Assembly: GCA_039105265.1 (NCBI GenBank)
Contig: JAPFFF010000041.1
Coordinates: 682,001-746,000, forward strand
Reading direction: 5' to 3'
Length of the DNA: 64,000 nt
Source: Tritrichomonas musculus
Lineage: Eukaryota; Parabasalia; Tritrichomonadida; Tritrichomonadidae
Part shown: piece by piece, positions 53,991 to 64,000 of the stretch
Position numbering within the stretch: position 1 is the first letter of the stretch
Layout: every line of letters starts with the position of its first letter
The notes under the pieces: model-generated
What the model saw: only the letters and a program-made list of their open reading frames with translations
Databases searched by the model: none
Told to the model about the DNA's origin: nothing
Program-made: the position numbers and the translations under genes

Positions 53991-54165
53991 GGGATGCCCG
54001 GGCAGGCTGGGGTAAAAAAGTGACAATTGGCACTTTTGGTCCTTGAGCAATTTACGGGCAAAACATATGGCTCGTGTGAATTTTGCTTCCTCTCAATTTT
54101 AATGCCCGAAAGCAAAAAAGTTTATGCCGCGTATTTTTCTTTCTCCTGTTTATTTCAGCATTTTT
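53991..54165. mobile_element. GC-rich gggca-type repeat, possible element fragment
   Basis: ggatgcccgggcaggctggg begins a stretch with several cgggca/tgcccg motifs (acgggcaaaaca, aatgcccgaaag). Composition and motifs resemble both ends of the element at 2073-2774, but overall alignment is weak. Confidence 0.35.
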
Positions 54166-54732
54166 ATTTTTTATATAAGAGAATTCGTTTAAATAAATAA
54201 TTATATGAAAACTAGCAAATAAAATTTATTGCATCAACAGTAATGAAAGAAAGATTGATTGAAAAGTTTACATTATAATTAATAACTTATCGTCTTTTTT
54301 TAATTCAAAATTAATAAACGAAAAAAAAAAAAAAATGTCAAGAAATCGAATATGATATAAAGATATGTTCATGTTTACAAGCAAAAAATTAGATCTAGGT
54401 CTTGATTAAAATGATTATCATATATATTGAGTTTGGATTTTCATCATTACGGTTTAACTCCCAAAAAAATGCAATATTTATGGATATTCTAAATGTAATG
54501 ATCGTAAATTTTGATTTACATGCTTAAAATCGTTCAATATGTTGATATTTGAATTTGAAATATTCTTTTTGCTCTTTCAGAATATTAATTTGCTTTTTCA
54601 CTGATATAATCTAGTCGTTATTTTCATTTTTTAATTTTTTTTTTTCTTATGAGATAATTTCCTAACTCTATTTATTAGCATTTGGAAATCAAATTAATTT
54701 TATCGTACCTTTTCAATTGAAATTGAATACTT
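54166..54732. other. Intergenic, nothing recognised
   Basis: AT-rich 5' region of the RING-LRR gene. Confidence 0.5.
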
Positions 54733-54738
54733 TCACAA
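54733..54738 (+). promoter_or_regulatory. Initiator-like element of the RING-LRR gene
   Basis: tcacaa, with the putative start A at 54735, lies 24 bp before the ATG. It fits the trichomonad initiator core TCA+1 pyrimidine W, the usual promoter element in this group. Confidence 0.4.
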
Positions 54739-54758
54739 TATTTAATTTTTTTTAAAAA

Positions 54759-57320
54759 ATGGAAAGTATGCATCGTTTAGATGCAGATGCTCGAAGAAAT
54801 CATGATGTATTAAAAATTAGGCCACCAAATCAAGTTATTTGTAATTCTCCGAATCCTCGGATGAAGAGATTAAATCTTAATTCGCATCCAGTTCAATCTT
54901 CAAATCAATCAGCGCGAAATCAAAAATTTTCACAAACATATCAATCAGCGCGAAGTCAAAAGCTATCACAAACCACACAATTAACAAAAAATCGAGAGCT
55001 ACCTCAAACAAATCATTCAATAAGAAATCAGAAATTATCCCAAACCACTCAATTTACAAGAAAACGAAATCCAACGCAAACAAACCCTCGCAATTTGTCC
55101 AAGTCGATACAAATATCGCGAAATCAAAGTTTTCCGCAATCACATCAATCATCAAGAAATCCGAATTTATCGCAAACGACGCAAAATACACGAAATCAGC
55201 CAATATTGCAAAATTTATCTCAAACAGCTCCCATAATAACGAATCAAAATTCAGTAACCGAACTAAATTTGACACAAACAATTCAAGAAGAAAGAAATTT
55301 TGGCGGGCAAATTCTTCAGAGGGAGGATTACATGTATGATGAAGAGATAGAGCAGCGGTATCCGACAGAATCGAAGATTTCATGTGAAAATAAAAAAATT
55401 GAAATTTCAATGGATCACATCATCGACCAATCTGATAAAAATAACGGGTTTGGCTGTGTCATCTGTCTTGAACAATACGAAATTGGTGACAAAACAATGA
55501 AATTGAGTTGTGGCCATATTTTCCATAAGAATTGCTTGAGTCCTTGGCTGTTCGAACACAACACGTGTCCAATTTGCAGACAGACGATTTTTGCGGATCG
55601 AAAAGTTACGAATTCGACTGGTTCGAATTCATTCTTGCCGAATTTGATGGCACGTGTGACCATTCCTTCTTCAGTGACATCGATTAGAAGTGGTGCTTTT
55701 AATGGTTATTCATCGTTGACGCAAATAACGATTCCTTCTTCAGTGACGTCGATTGGCGAGAATTCTTTTTCTGGCTGTTCTTCGTTGATCAATATTTCCA
55801 TTCCTTCTTCAGTTACGTCGATTGGAAGTGGTGCTTTCAGGGGCTGTTCATTGTTGAGTGAAATAACAATCCCTTCTTATTTGACATCAATTGGAAACAG
55901 AGCTTTCTCTGGGTGTTCTTCGTTGAAAGAAATAATTGTTCCTTCTTACGTGATTTCTATCGGCGATTATGCTTTTTGTGATTGTTCTTCATTGGAGCAA
56001 ATTTCAATTCCTTCTTACGTGATTTCGTTCGGTAACTATGCTTTCAGCGGTTGCTCTTCATTGACACAAATAAGGATTCCTTTCTATGTCATTTCAATCG
56101 GTGATTCCGCTTTTAAAGGATGTTCTTCATTGACTCAAATATCAATCCCTCCTTCCGTAACATCGATTAGAAATAACGTCTTTTCAGACTGTTCTTCATT
56201 GACGCAAATATTCATTCCAGCAACTGTGAAATCAATTGGAAGTGGAGCTTTTAAAGGATGCTCTTCTTTGAATCACATAAGCATTCCTCCTTCTGTAACT
56301 TCGATTCGAAACAACGTCTTTTCTGGCTGTTCTTCATTGACGCAGATAACGACTCTTTCTTCTGTAATCTCAATTGGTGAGAATGCTTTCTCTGAGTGTT
56401 CTTCATTGACGCAAGTGTCAAACCTTTCGTCTGTGATTTCGATTGGAGAGAATGCATTCATTGGATGCTCGTCATTGACGCAAATAGACACTCTTTCTTC
56501 CGTTATTTCAATTGGAAGCGGCGCCTTTAGAAGATGCTCATCATTGGCTGAAATAGAAATTCCTTCTTCTGTTGCTTCTCTTGGAAATTACGTCTTCTCT
56601 GAGTGTTCTTCATTGAAGCAAATTTCTGTTCCACCTCGTGTGAATTCAATTGGAAACGGTTCTTTCTCTGGATGTTCATTGTTGGTACAAATAACGATCC
56701 CTCCTTCTGTGCATTCAATTGGAGACTCTGCCTTCTCTGGTTGTCGTTTGCTGTCCAAGATAACGATTCCTTCTTCTGTGATTTCAATTGGAGAAAGTGC
56801 TTTCAAAGGCTGCAGATCATTGATACAAATATCGACTCTTTCTTCCGTCACTTCTATCAATGACCATGCTTTCGAAGGTTGCTCTTCACTGGCACAGATA
56901 GAAATTCCTTCATCTGTAACTCATATTGGCGATTATGCATTCGCCGAGTGCTCCCTGCTGAAGCAAATAACGATTCCTTCGTCCGTTAAATCGATTGGCG
57001 ACGGCGCTTTTTGTGGCTGTTCGTCGTTGATAAAAATGTTGATTCCGATTTCAATAGCGTCAATTAAAGATTGCGTTTTTAAAGGATGCTCTTCACTGAA
57101 GCAATTAACTATTCCTTCCTCTGTGAAATCAATCGGCGATTTTGCTTTTGCTGGGTGTTCGTCATTGATACAAATGTCAATTCATTCGTCTGCAATTTCA
57201 ATAGGAAATTCCGCTTTCTCAGAATGTGACTCTTTAAAGCAAATATCAATTCCACATTCTGCTGTTTTCTGTTATACTTTCTCAGCAAACGTGAAGGTGA
57301 CAAGAACTTCAATCATTTAG
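54759..57320 (+). CDS. RING-H2 finger fused to BspA-type LRR array (putative E3 ligase)
   Basis: 853-residue frame from ATG 54759. Residues 48-175 are low-complexity N/Q/S/T-rich, with a loose 12-14-residue repeat (SARNQKLSQTTQ). Residues 233-273 form a complete RING-H2 finger: C233-x2-C236-x14-C251-x1-H253-x2-H256-x2-C259-x10-C270-x2-C273 (GCVICLEQYEIGDKTMKLSC, CGHIFHKNCL, CPICRQ). From 298 to the end come 23 BspA-type LRRs plus a partial one, 23 residues each, pattern SVTSIGENSFSGCSSLTQIT. No signal peptide or membrane helix. By family knowledge RING-H2 domains recruit E2 enzymes, so the LRR array probably selects the substrate. BspA-type arrays are usually discussed as surface proteins, so this architecture is notable. 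Domain calls are strong; ligase activity is inferred. Confidence 0.93.
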   Translation: MESMHRLDADARRNHDVLKIRPPNQVICNSPNPRMKRLNLNSHPVQSSNQSARNQKFSQTYQSARSQKLSQTTQLTKNRELPQTNHSIRNQKLSQTTQFTRKRNPTQTNPRNLSKSIQISRNQSFPQSHQSSRNPNLSQTTQNTRNQPILQNLSQTAPIITNQNSVTELNLTQTIQEERNFGGQILQREDYMYDEEIEQRYPTESKISCENKKIEISMDHIIDQSDKNNGFGCVICLEQYEIGDKTMKLSCGHIFHKNCLSPWLFEHNTCPICRQTIFADRKVTNSTGSNSFLPNLMARVTIPSSVTSIRSGAFNGYSSLTQITIPSSVTSIGENSFSGCSSLINISIPSSVTSIGSGAFRGCSLLSEITIPSYLTSIGNRAFSGCSSLKEIIVPSYVISIGDYAFCDCSSLEQISIPSYVISFGNYAFSGCSSLTQIRIPFYVISIGDSAFKGCSSLTQISIPPSVTSIRNNVFSDCSSLTQIFIPATVKSIGSGAFKGCSSLNHISIPPSVTSIRNNVFSGCSSLTQITTLSSVISIGENAFSECSSLTQVSNLSSVISIGENAFIGCSSLTQIDTLSSVISIGSGAFRRCSSLAEIEIPSSVASLGNYVFSECSSLKQISVPPRVNSIGNGSFSGCSLLVQITIPPSVHSIGDSAFSGCRLLSKITIPSSVISIGESAFKGCRSLIQISTLSSVTSINDHAFEGCSSLAQIEIPSSVTHIGDYAFAECSLLKQITIPSSVKSIGDGAFCGCSSLIKMLIPISIASIKDCVFKGCSSLKQLTIPSSVKSIGDFAFAGCSSLIQMSIHSSAISIGNSAFSECDSLKQISIPHSAVFCYTFSANVKVTRTSII

Positions 57321-57984
57321 ATTTTGTTTGATTTTAAATAGTTCGGTTTTAATAATGAAAATGCGATTATTCATTACTGTTATTGTTAATTTAGTCACTA
57401 AAAAGGAAATATTTCAATTTGGTATTCATAAGGCAATTGAAATATTTCAAGATAGGAATTGAATTAAAAAATCTTGAATGAATGTAAAATGCAATTTGAA
57501 GATATGCTCAGATTGAATGAAGATATTGAAATCTACAAAAGGGAAGAAAGTATGGAAAGTGAATAAGCATAGAAATAATTGGCTGAAATGAAAGGGGAGG
57601 CAGATTCCAGAAACAATGAAGATAATTTCAAATTAATTCATAGTTCTATCATAAAATTTTATTGATTAAGGCCATATTATGAATTCAGAAGAGATATATT
57701 ATATGAAATATGAAAAATAAATGATAATATTTTTTATATCTTTTAGATTTTTTATTTCTAATTTTTCAATTAAAATAATATTTATGCTTGAAAATTATTA
57801 AAAAATCTTTTATTCGATTTTATCTTAAAATGGTTTCTTAAGTAAGTTTTCTCATATGCTTTAAACATATGGACTCAATTTATTTTGAGAGACCAATTAA
57901 CATTCAAAAAAAAATATAGTTTATACTTTTTGAATGAACACATATAATAAATTCAATTAAAAATAACAATTTCTAAAAAATCAA
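57321..57984. other. Intergenic with a short gene scrap
   Basis: 57489-57566 reads MQFEDMLRLNEDIEIYKREE and ends after ESMESE; the sequence beyond continues helical-looking with stops (LAEMKGEADSRNNEDN). It may be the tail of a lost coiled-coil gene; too short to be sure. Confidence 0.35.
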
Positions 57985-58536
57985 ATGAATTCTCTAACCA
58001 ACAATCGCAAATCTCATGACAATAAAGATTATATAAACCAAGATGATGCTTTTAAACAAGCTGGCAATTATAAAGATAATCAAGATATTACAAATGAAGA
58101 TAAGGGAGAAATTATTTTAACTTGCGCTGAGGCTAATAATAATACTTCATTTGATGCAATAAACCAAAATTCTAAAATATATAATAATCCTAATTCAAAA
58201 AATAGATCTATTAAAACAAATCTTTTAAATGATCACTTTTATCATCAACAAGGAGAAGATGTAGAATTTCTAAGATATCAATTTAAAAAAGATTTAAACG
58301 ATCTTATCTGCTCATTATCAAAAATCGCATCAAATGAAAATTTTAATACAGCAAAAACAGATCCAATTTCATCAGATATAAATAATGATGAACAAAAACC
58401 TAAAGTTGTTCGTAGAAAGCATAGGAGTAGAATATATCATTGGTTTTTATATCCATTTTCAACTTTTATTTTATCATATTCAATAATTTTAACGATTGCT
58501 TTTATTTATTATATAATTAAAAATGAAAAAGTTTGA
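57985..58536 (+). CDS. Asn-rich tail-anchored protein
   Basis: 183-residue frame with ATG 57985. The first 150 residues are polar, rich in Asn, Asp and Lys, and mostly without predicted order except a helix at FLRYQFKKDLNDLICSLSKI. A basic patch (VVRRKHRSRIYHW) leads into one hydrophobic helix (FSTFILSYSIILTIAFIYYI) ending nine residues or fewer from the C-terminus. This is the layout of a tail-anchored membrane protein facing the cytosol, as in SNAREs, but no SNARE motif is recognised. Confidence 0.6.
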   Translation: MNSLTNNRKSHDNKDYINQDDAFKQAGNYKDNQDITNEDKGEIILTCAEANNNTSFDAINQNSKIYNNPNSKNRSIKTNLLNDHFYHQQGEDVEFLRYQFKKDLNDLICSLSKIASNENFNTAKTDPISSDINNDEQKPKVVRRKHRSRIYHWFLYPFSTFILSYSIILTIAFIYYIIKNEKV

Positions 58537-58859
58537 TTAAAGCCTTATTTTTACTTTCAATAAAACAAAAAATAAAGCAAATATATCTATTTTTGCTTGT
58601 AGCATATTACTTATAAAAGAATTTGACTGTTATAATAATATCCAAACTGTATAATTTGTATTCAATGAATACTATTCATTCATTTATTTCAAAAAAAAAA
58701 GTCAAAAAACTAAAATTTATTTATTTAATTGCATTGAAACGATCTCTCATTTATTTTTCTACTTGAAAAACAATTCTATCTGGTTATAAACCTCTTTGTC
58801 CCAAGATTATTTCAGTAAAGTTTTCATATAAAAAAAATATATATATAAAAATATTATTT
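58537..58859. other. Intergenic between convergent genes
   Basis: 3' regions of the tail-anchored protein gene and the HD gene; AT-rich, nothing else. Confidence 0.5.
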
Positions 58860-59855
58860 TTATTTTAAGCGATTTAATTTCATTAATTCATCTTTGAGAA
58901 CCTGAGCGTAATCTTCTTTTTTTTTCCCTATTTGTGGCTCGTGAATTTTATCAGACAAATTTCGTGCCACTTTTGTTAAATCATTAAGAATTTCATCAGG
59001 GCAAAGGCCATCTTTCGTAGAAAGATTAAGCCTTTTAACACTTGTAAAATTAATATCACAGCGAGTTTCGTCTTTAAAACGCTCAAATTCGTAACTATCA
59101 GCGTCACCCATCAAGCATGCTATCAATTGTCTTTTATCTAAAATATCACCGTCTTCAGCTGAAAAATTTTCAATATCATCTTCACTCAAACGGCCAACGT
59201 CAATTGCTTCCTTAATCCACGCAATTTCATCATTAGAAAATCCGCCAACTTCGTTCAAAATTTTACTTGCAATTTCAGCACTCAAAGATCCAAAGACATC
59301 ATACATGTCGCCTCCAAAACATCGTCCGATATCATGCAATAACGATGCTGACATCGCACAAAATAAAGTTCTTGAATCCAGGTTTTGATATTCATTGAAA
59401 TTGTTTGCATACGATTCGCACGATATTTGTGAAATTATCGCTGTTCGAATTGCATGTGCTATTCCATGATTACTTAATAATTGGCCTTCATTAAAGCCGA
59501 TGAATCTATTAATGAAATCTTTATATTTTTCTTTGGATGAATTTTTTTGACTTCGAATGTAATTCGGCGAGAAATTAGATGCATGTGCTGTTAAAAGTAT
59601 CTGTAATTGTGTATCTTGTTTTAATGAATGAAAAAACTGTTCTTTTCCTTCCCAGAAAACTTTCATGCCGGTATACCCTGGTAATGGTTTGAAAAAATAA
59701 TTTTTACAAGCTAATTCACATATTTGACCTAATACATCTATATCGCTTTGAGTTAGAGAAATAATAATAGTTGAATCAGGGTTATCTTGAGGTTTATCGG
59801 TAGTAACGCTTGTTTCAGCCGCGTTTTTTTCTTCTTGAAATTGCTCAGTGCTCAT
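58860..59855 (-). CDS. HD-domain metal-dependent hydrolase
   Basis: 331-residue frame from ATG 59855. HD-superfamily motifs are present in order: H130 and H134 (SNHGIAHAIR), H174-D175 (SLLHDIGRCF) and D251 (ACLMGDADS), the set that binds the metal ions. The region between is helical as in the family. HD proteins mainly hydrolyse phosphate esters, such as nucleotides or cyclic nucleotides; the substrate here cannot be told. The first 28 residues are acidic and polar (EEKNAAETSVTTDKPQDNP), not a clear targeting signal, so it is probably cytosolic. The catalytic set is complete, so it is probably active. Confidence 0.85.
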   Translation of the reverse strand: MSTEQFQEEKNAAETSVTTDKPQDNPDSTIIISLTQSDIDVLGQICELACKNYFFKPLPGYTGMKVFWEGKEQFFHSLKQDTQLQILLTAHASNFSPNYIRSQKNSSKEKYKDFINRFIGFNEGQLLSNHGIAHAIRTAIISQISCESYANNFNEYQNLDSRTLFCAMSASLLHDIGRCFGGDMYDVFGSLSAEIASKILNEVGGFSNDEIAWIKEAIDVGRLSEDDIENFSAEDGDILDKRQLIACLMGDADSYEFERFKDETRCDINFTSVKRLNLSTKDGLCPDEILNDLTKVARNLSDKIHEPQIGKKKEDYAQVLKDELMKLNRLK

Positions 59856-60747
59856 TTATGTCAAATATTTTTTTTTAGTATTTTCTATGAGTTTATTCAA
59901 ATTTAATTATGAGTATATTTGTTCTTTAAAAAAACATTATTTTAACCGAAATAATATTTATAATGTAAGAAGTAATTACAAAGTATCTTTTTTTAAAATG
60001 ATATCTAACAAAATTTAATAAAAATATTGTTTATATTTTCATTTAAAGCAAATTCATAAAAACAATCAAAATAATCTCAAATAAGAAATAAAAATTCAAC
60101 TTAACAATATTCATTATTTGTATTAATGTAAAATTTACTTATTCAAAAAGTTAAAATAAAGTTAATAGACATAATAAAAAAACACATTAAGAATATTTCT
60201 TTTTATTTTTGGTAAAATCAATTATTTCTTTCTGTGTTTCAATCTAGTGTAATAATGGCAATGAAATTTGGTCTAATTTTTTATAAAGATCTAAATTTGT
60301 TTGATATTAATTATTTTTCAACAGAATATCAACAGCGCATTGATTTTCTTCTTGATTCAATAAATATTAAACTCTATTTTCTTTTTGGTATTTTTTTTCT
60401 GTTTTAAATATAATAAAATCATCATTAGCTGTAGAAAGGTTTGAACATCATTTGCCTAAAAAAAATTGCATATTTACTTTAAGGGGAATCGCATCTAAAT
60501 AAACTTTTCTTTTAATAAAGCCTGAATCTCAATTTAGCATATAAAAAAAATAATCCAATTTTTATGATATTTTCAAACAACTTTTTCAATTAATCTATTC
60601 AAAAATTGAATGTTAATTTTTATTATCAAATTTAGTCATAAGTAATTGAGATTCAAATTGAATAACAATTGACCATTTATATTTTCAAATTTAATAACAT
60701 TTTTTTATGTCTTTTTATTTGTCTTATCAAGTTAAAGGCAATTTGTA
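59856..60747. other. Intergenic; possible ankyrin tail relic
   Basis: AT-rich. At 60290-60370 the minus strand reads ESRRKSMRC or, in another frame, NQEENQCAVDILLKNN, which recalls the end of ankyrin units. Too short and degraded to call a gene. Confidence 0.3.
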
Positions 60748-63522
60748 ATGCTGATCCAGCAAAGCGATGATGTTAAATATGTTTCTTCACAAATTAAAAT
60801 AGAATTTGGTATAATTCCGGAATTAACAGCAAGCATTTATGGCTCTGAGCTTCAAGGTTCCAATATTATATCTAAATGTGTTCGAGAACAAGATGTTGTT
60901 ACCTTTGATATCAAAAAAAAAAACAGATAAATCTCCCGTATTTCAATTATATCGCTAGCCCATCATTAATCCACGCTATCAAAGCAAACAACTTTTATTA
61001 TATTCGGTACCAATAATTTTAAGGGCATGACTGTTGGCAATAAAATCCAGATTGACATTGAAAAAGATACAATTCCGAAAATCCAAGAAAAGATCAGAGG
61101 AATGATTTAAAAAAAATTACAAAGATGAAATAAATCCCAAAAAAATCGCTGAAACAAAGATCCTTCTTTTCTTACCAGGTGGTATTCCTTTCATTGTCGG
61201 CAAGATTAGTGATTTTAAATATTCATTTCCAGATTACATGCCACATCTCTATGCAATCCTAGTAAACGACTCCAAAATTACAGACAAAGTTCTTGACCAG
61301 ATCTTTGATACGGTATGCAACATAAAAGACGAAAAAATGAAAAGTTTGCTTTCTCCAGATGGAAATAAACGGTTTCTGTGAAATTGCGGCGGTTTTAGGT
61401 TACATCCAGCAGAATGGTCAAAATGTCAAGCGAATGATCTACTCAATTGCAAAATATTGTCCATTTGCACCAATGATAAACGGTCTCTACAGCCTTGCTT
61501 GTATGAGTAGTGCAACCGGTCGAATAATCATTCAAATTACGGCTCCACTTTTCCGGCTTTTTGAAGAGATGGCCTCAAATCTGTCTGACCAATCCTGCAT
61601 TTTCGCCTCAACCGTCAAATTTTTGGCCTTCTTCATGAATATTAAAATTAGTGACAGGATTTCTTGCACCGAATTCGTCCGTCCTTTCTACAACATCGGA
61701 TTTGAGAGTTACATCAACAAAAACTTCCCTGAAAAAGCGTTTCCTCAGATCCAGAGCATTGTTGCCTTTGATTTCAGAGACATGGATTGGATTCGTTTCG
61801 AACTTCCTTCATTGCATGACGAAGACTTCAGGGAAGCAATGAAACTGACAAGGACACTCCAATTCATCCCTCCGATGTCTCTGAGAGAAATGCATCGTGT
61901 CTCACTTTTTAAAGGCAAAAATGGTCCGTGGCTCTTTTTGGCGGCATCTGTTTCCAAGGATGAAACAGATCGAAACAAGATAGACTACATAAACCCTGAA
62001 AACGGCGTTGTTGAGAACGACACTTACGAAAACATCGCAGTCAAGGCCATCGGAGTTGACTACAAAAAATCATCTGAAGAATTTGACAGAAAAGTTGTCG
62101 AATCAATTGACCCTGAACAAGTGAAGCAGCTTGTTTTTATTGTCATTGATAAATCGGGTTCAATGAGATCCGGCTACAGTGATGATCTCAATCGATATCA
62201 AGCTTCACAGAAGTTTTTCATTAAGTTCACAGAGGCCTGTTACAGATTCCACACAACTTCTCTTTATGGCTCAATTGTGTTCAACTCGAGCACTTAAGTT
62301 AGAAACCGTTTATTTCAGAGAAAGAATGATTATTGAAAATGAAAGGCCTGGCGGTGGTACACGAATGTTCACAGCAATGAAAAAAGCAGCTGATATAATT
62401 CTGCGTGCAAACCAAGGAAAAAAGTATCCAGACGCCGTCTTTAGGATCATTGTCATCTCCGACGGACAAGACGGATGTGGAATAGAAGAAACAAAAGATG
62501 TTTCGAATTTCATTCTTCAAAATAAGTTCAGAATTGATGCAATCATTGTCTCAAACGACATAGCACGTGGGCTTGTCGCTATCTCTGAGCACACTGGAGG
62601 AATTGCCACTTTTCCACGCAGTGTTGAAGAAGGTCTTGAAATGTTCAACAAAGAAGAGTTCTTCAATGTTGATCTCAGAGAGTTTGGTCCTATGCACGCA
62701 CCAAACCTAACCACGAATGATTTTTAGAATCTTCCACATTAAGCTGTGGATGATCTTCACAGCGACATTAAAATTAAGCCTAAAATTTACGCAGATCCAA
62801 AGAGGCTCGTGACAAGTCCACAATATGCAATCTCTGAATACAACAAAGAGGTTATTAGTGGCTCTGTTCCTGAAACAGCACATCGAAGCCAAAAGCGAAT
62901 CATCCAAGAACTCAGGAAAATAATTGCAGAGCCTGTTGAAGATGTTTGTGTCTATCCGTTGAAAGATCGAATTGATGTTTGGCGTGTTCTAATCCAAGTA
63001 TTTGAAGGCTCACTTTATGATAAGAAATGGTTCTATATGATCATCGAATTCGGTCCTGAATATCCAACGCATTATCCACTCTTTAGGTTCATCAAGCCTT
63101 CTTTTCATCCTAACATTACAGACCAAGGGCTCGTGTGCATTGACAGTCTTGATCAGAACTACAGAAGCGACATGTCATTTCGCGAACTAATTGGAAAAAT
63201 CAGGTTGCTTTTGTTTGAGCCAAATTTCAAGAGTCCTGTCGACTTGAAGCGAGAAAAACTGATTGTCAAACAAAGGAACGAAAGCAATGGAAAAGACTCG
63301 CCTGAAGATTGGCTGAAAGAATGGAAGATTCAACCAAAAGATGGCAATCTTTTCCAAGGAGACTTATGTATTGCAACTGTTTCAGAACAATTTTTATGTC
63401 CAATAAATCGAAAAATAATGAAAGAACCTGTGAAAGCAACTTCTGGAGTTTATTATGAAAAAGTTGCTCTTGAAAAATATTTGAAAACTACTTCAAATCT
63501 TACTTTTAGTGTTTTTATTTAA
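60748..63522 (+). pseudogene. Broken Ub-like / vWA / E2 (UBC) / U-box gene
   Basis: Several frames carry one long gene. 60748-60930 (ATG) holds a beta-rich head, VKYVSSQIKIEFGIIPELTA, perhaps ubiquitin-like. About 61100-61360: KILLFLPGGIPFIVGKISDF. 61359-62297: a conserved region (GFCEIAAVLGYIQQNGQ) running into a vWA domain with the metal-site motif VIDKSGSMRS. The next frame continues to 62727 (GGGTRMFTAMKKAAD, IIVISDGQDGCG). After two close in-frame stops, 62746-63522 encodes an E2 fold (YMIIEFGPEYPTHYPLFRF, SFHPNITDQGLVCIDSLD, with the catalytic Cys in GLVCIDSL) and a U-box start (SEQFLCPINRKIMKEPVKA). Five or more breaks in all. GC is well above the surroundings. A whole version would place vWA, E2 and E3 domains in one polypeptide. 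Confidence 0.85.
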
Positions 63523-63897
63523 ATAGAAGAAATGAATGATTCTTTGCAAGGATCAGTTTATTATAATTTAATATTAGATTTTTTTCTCTTCATTCCAATT
63601 CTTTATGAAAAAATGAATATCTTCACTTTTCTATTGTATCATAGCAAATGAATGCGAATAAAAAAATTTAAAAACAAAATAAACATCAAATTTCAAATGT
63701 TATTTGAAAAATATAGCATTGAGTTATGTTATTCAATCATGATATCTAATTACCTTTTTATAAAAAGCAAAACAATTTTTTTTCTGTTTTCTGTATGCTG
63801 CCTTCTTTTTGTATTCTGTTTTAAATCAAAGCCGGCTGTAAGAGTAAAAATATTGATGTTAACTGTCAAACAAGGGACAAGGAGGTAAAACGACATT
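63523..63897. other. Intergenic, nothing recognised
   Basis: AT-rich. If the U-box gene was once longer, its 3' end has been replaced by this stretch. Confidence 0.4.
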
Positions 63898-64000
63898 TTA
63901 ATAGGACATATAATAACCATCTTTCCATGGTATCGGATGAACATTATCGTTTTTGAAGCAATTGGATAGCCATTTGTCTTTAGTTTTTACTGAACATTCA
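63898..64000 (-). CDS. Possible 3' end of a gene entering from the right
   Basis: Minus strand open from the window edge to TAA at 63898-63900, 33 codons, ending WKDGYYMSY, with CSVKTKDKWLSNCFKNDN before it. The residue mix looks coding, but it is too short to identify. Confidence 0.3.
   Translation of the reverse strand, partial: ECSVKTKDKWLSNCFKNDNVHPIPWKDGYYMSY

Noticed and set aside
56251-57312. Frames opposite the RING-LRR gene
   Set aside because: Shadows of the 69-bp periodic LRR coding; composition is that of reversed LRR codons.
63652-63944. Overlapping short frames near the right edge
   Set aside because: Lys/Ile/Phe-rich with no family resemblance; only the 33-codon minus-strand end at 63898 looked slightly coding.

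Overview
The window looks like nuclear DNA of a parabasalid flagellate, most like a Tritrichomonas/Trichomonas-type genome. The evidence is low GC with long poly-A tracts, mostly uninterrupted genes, and the family mix: DUF3447/ankyrin proteins, BspA-type leucine-rich repeat (LRR) proteins, Sel1-repeat kinases, cysteine-rich type I surface proteins, TKL-like kinases, and many decayed paralogues between living genes. This identification comes from family content read by eye, not from a database search. I saw no capsid, envelope, polymerase or integrase genes.

Layout. 1-2.1 kb: 3' part of an unrecognised large protein whose last codons seem to be supplied by an inserted 0.7 kb element. 4.4-6.2 kb: intact DUF3447/ankyrin gene (minus). 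6.5-8.3 kb: broken SLC45-like transporter next to a broken ankyrin gene on the other strand. 10.1-18.4 kb: tandem pair of DUF3447 proteins with a C-terminal pseudokinase; the first is split by a 1.7 kb DNA transposon with 0.4 kb inverted ends, the second is intact. Two further non-autonomous elements with clear target duplications (9 bp and 8 bp) lie between them. 19.8-21.3 kb: cysteine-rich surface protein. 21.7-24 kb and 27.4 kb: relics of BspA-like genes, one joined to an LRAT/PPPDE-like permuted papain-fold domain. 24.9-26.8 kb: BTB-like/coiled-coil/LRR protein. 28.8-31 kb: discoidin-like protein with six zinc-ribbon repeats. 31.6-35.6 kb: a broken gene, a coiled-coil protein, an ankyrin scrap and a membrane protein.

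35.8-43 kb is a tandem duplication of a two-gene block: a kinase with Sel1 repeats followed by a bacterial-type DUF362 gene. The left block keeps a whole DUF362 gene but only a scrap of the kinase gene; the right block keeps a whole kinase gene but only half of DUF362. 43.7-47.8 kb holds relics of a transposase-like gene, another Sel1 kinase and a BspA gene.

48.2-53.1 kb is the most unusual locus. It encodes an apparently active kinase behind a coiled coil of fifteen 14-residue repeats, and upstream runs a ladder of single ankyrin modules, each intact and in the same phase, separated by related non-coding spacers. One spacer class has grown into 24-bp minisatellites of about 15, 22 and 40 units. 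No GT-AG signals are visible, so the locus is either a gene with unusual intervening sequences or an amplified fossil. 54.8-57.3 kb encodes a RING-H2 finger fused to about 23 BspA-type LRRs. 58-59.9 kb: a tail-anchored protein and an HD-domain hydrolase. 60.7-63.5 kb: a broken gene combining a possible ubiquitin-like region, a vWA domain, an E2 (UBC) domain and a U-box.

Together the genes suggest host-cell surface and signalling functions (LRR, ankyrin, kinase, ubiquitin) undergoing rapid birth and death through tandem duplication, gene conversion and transposon insertion.
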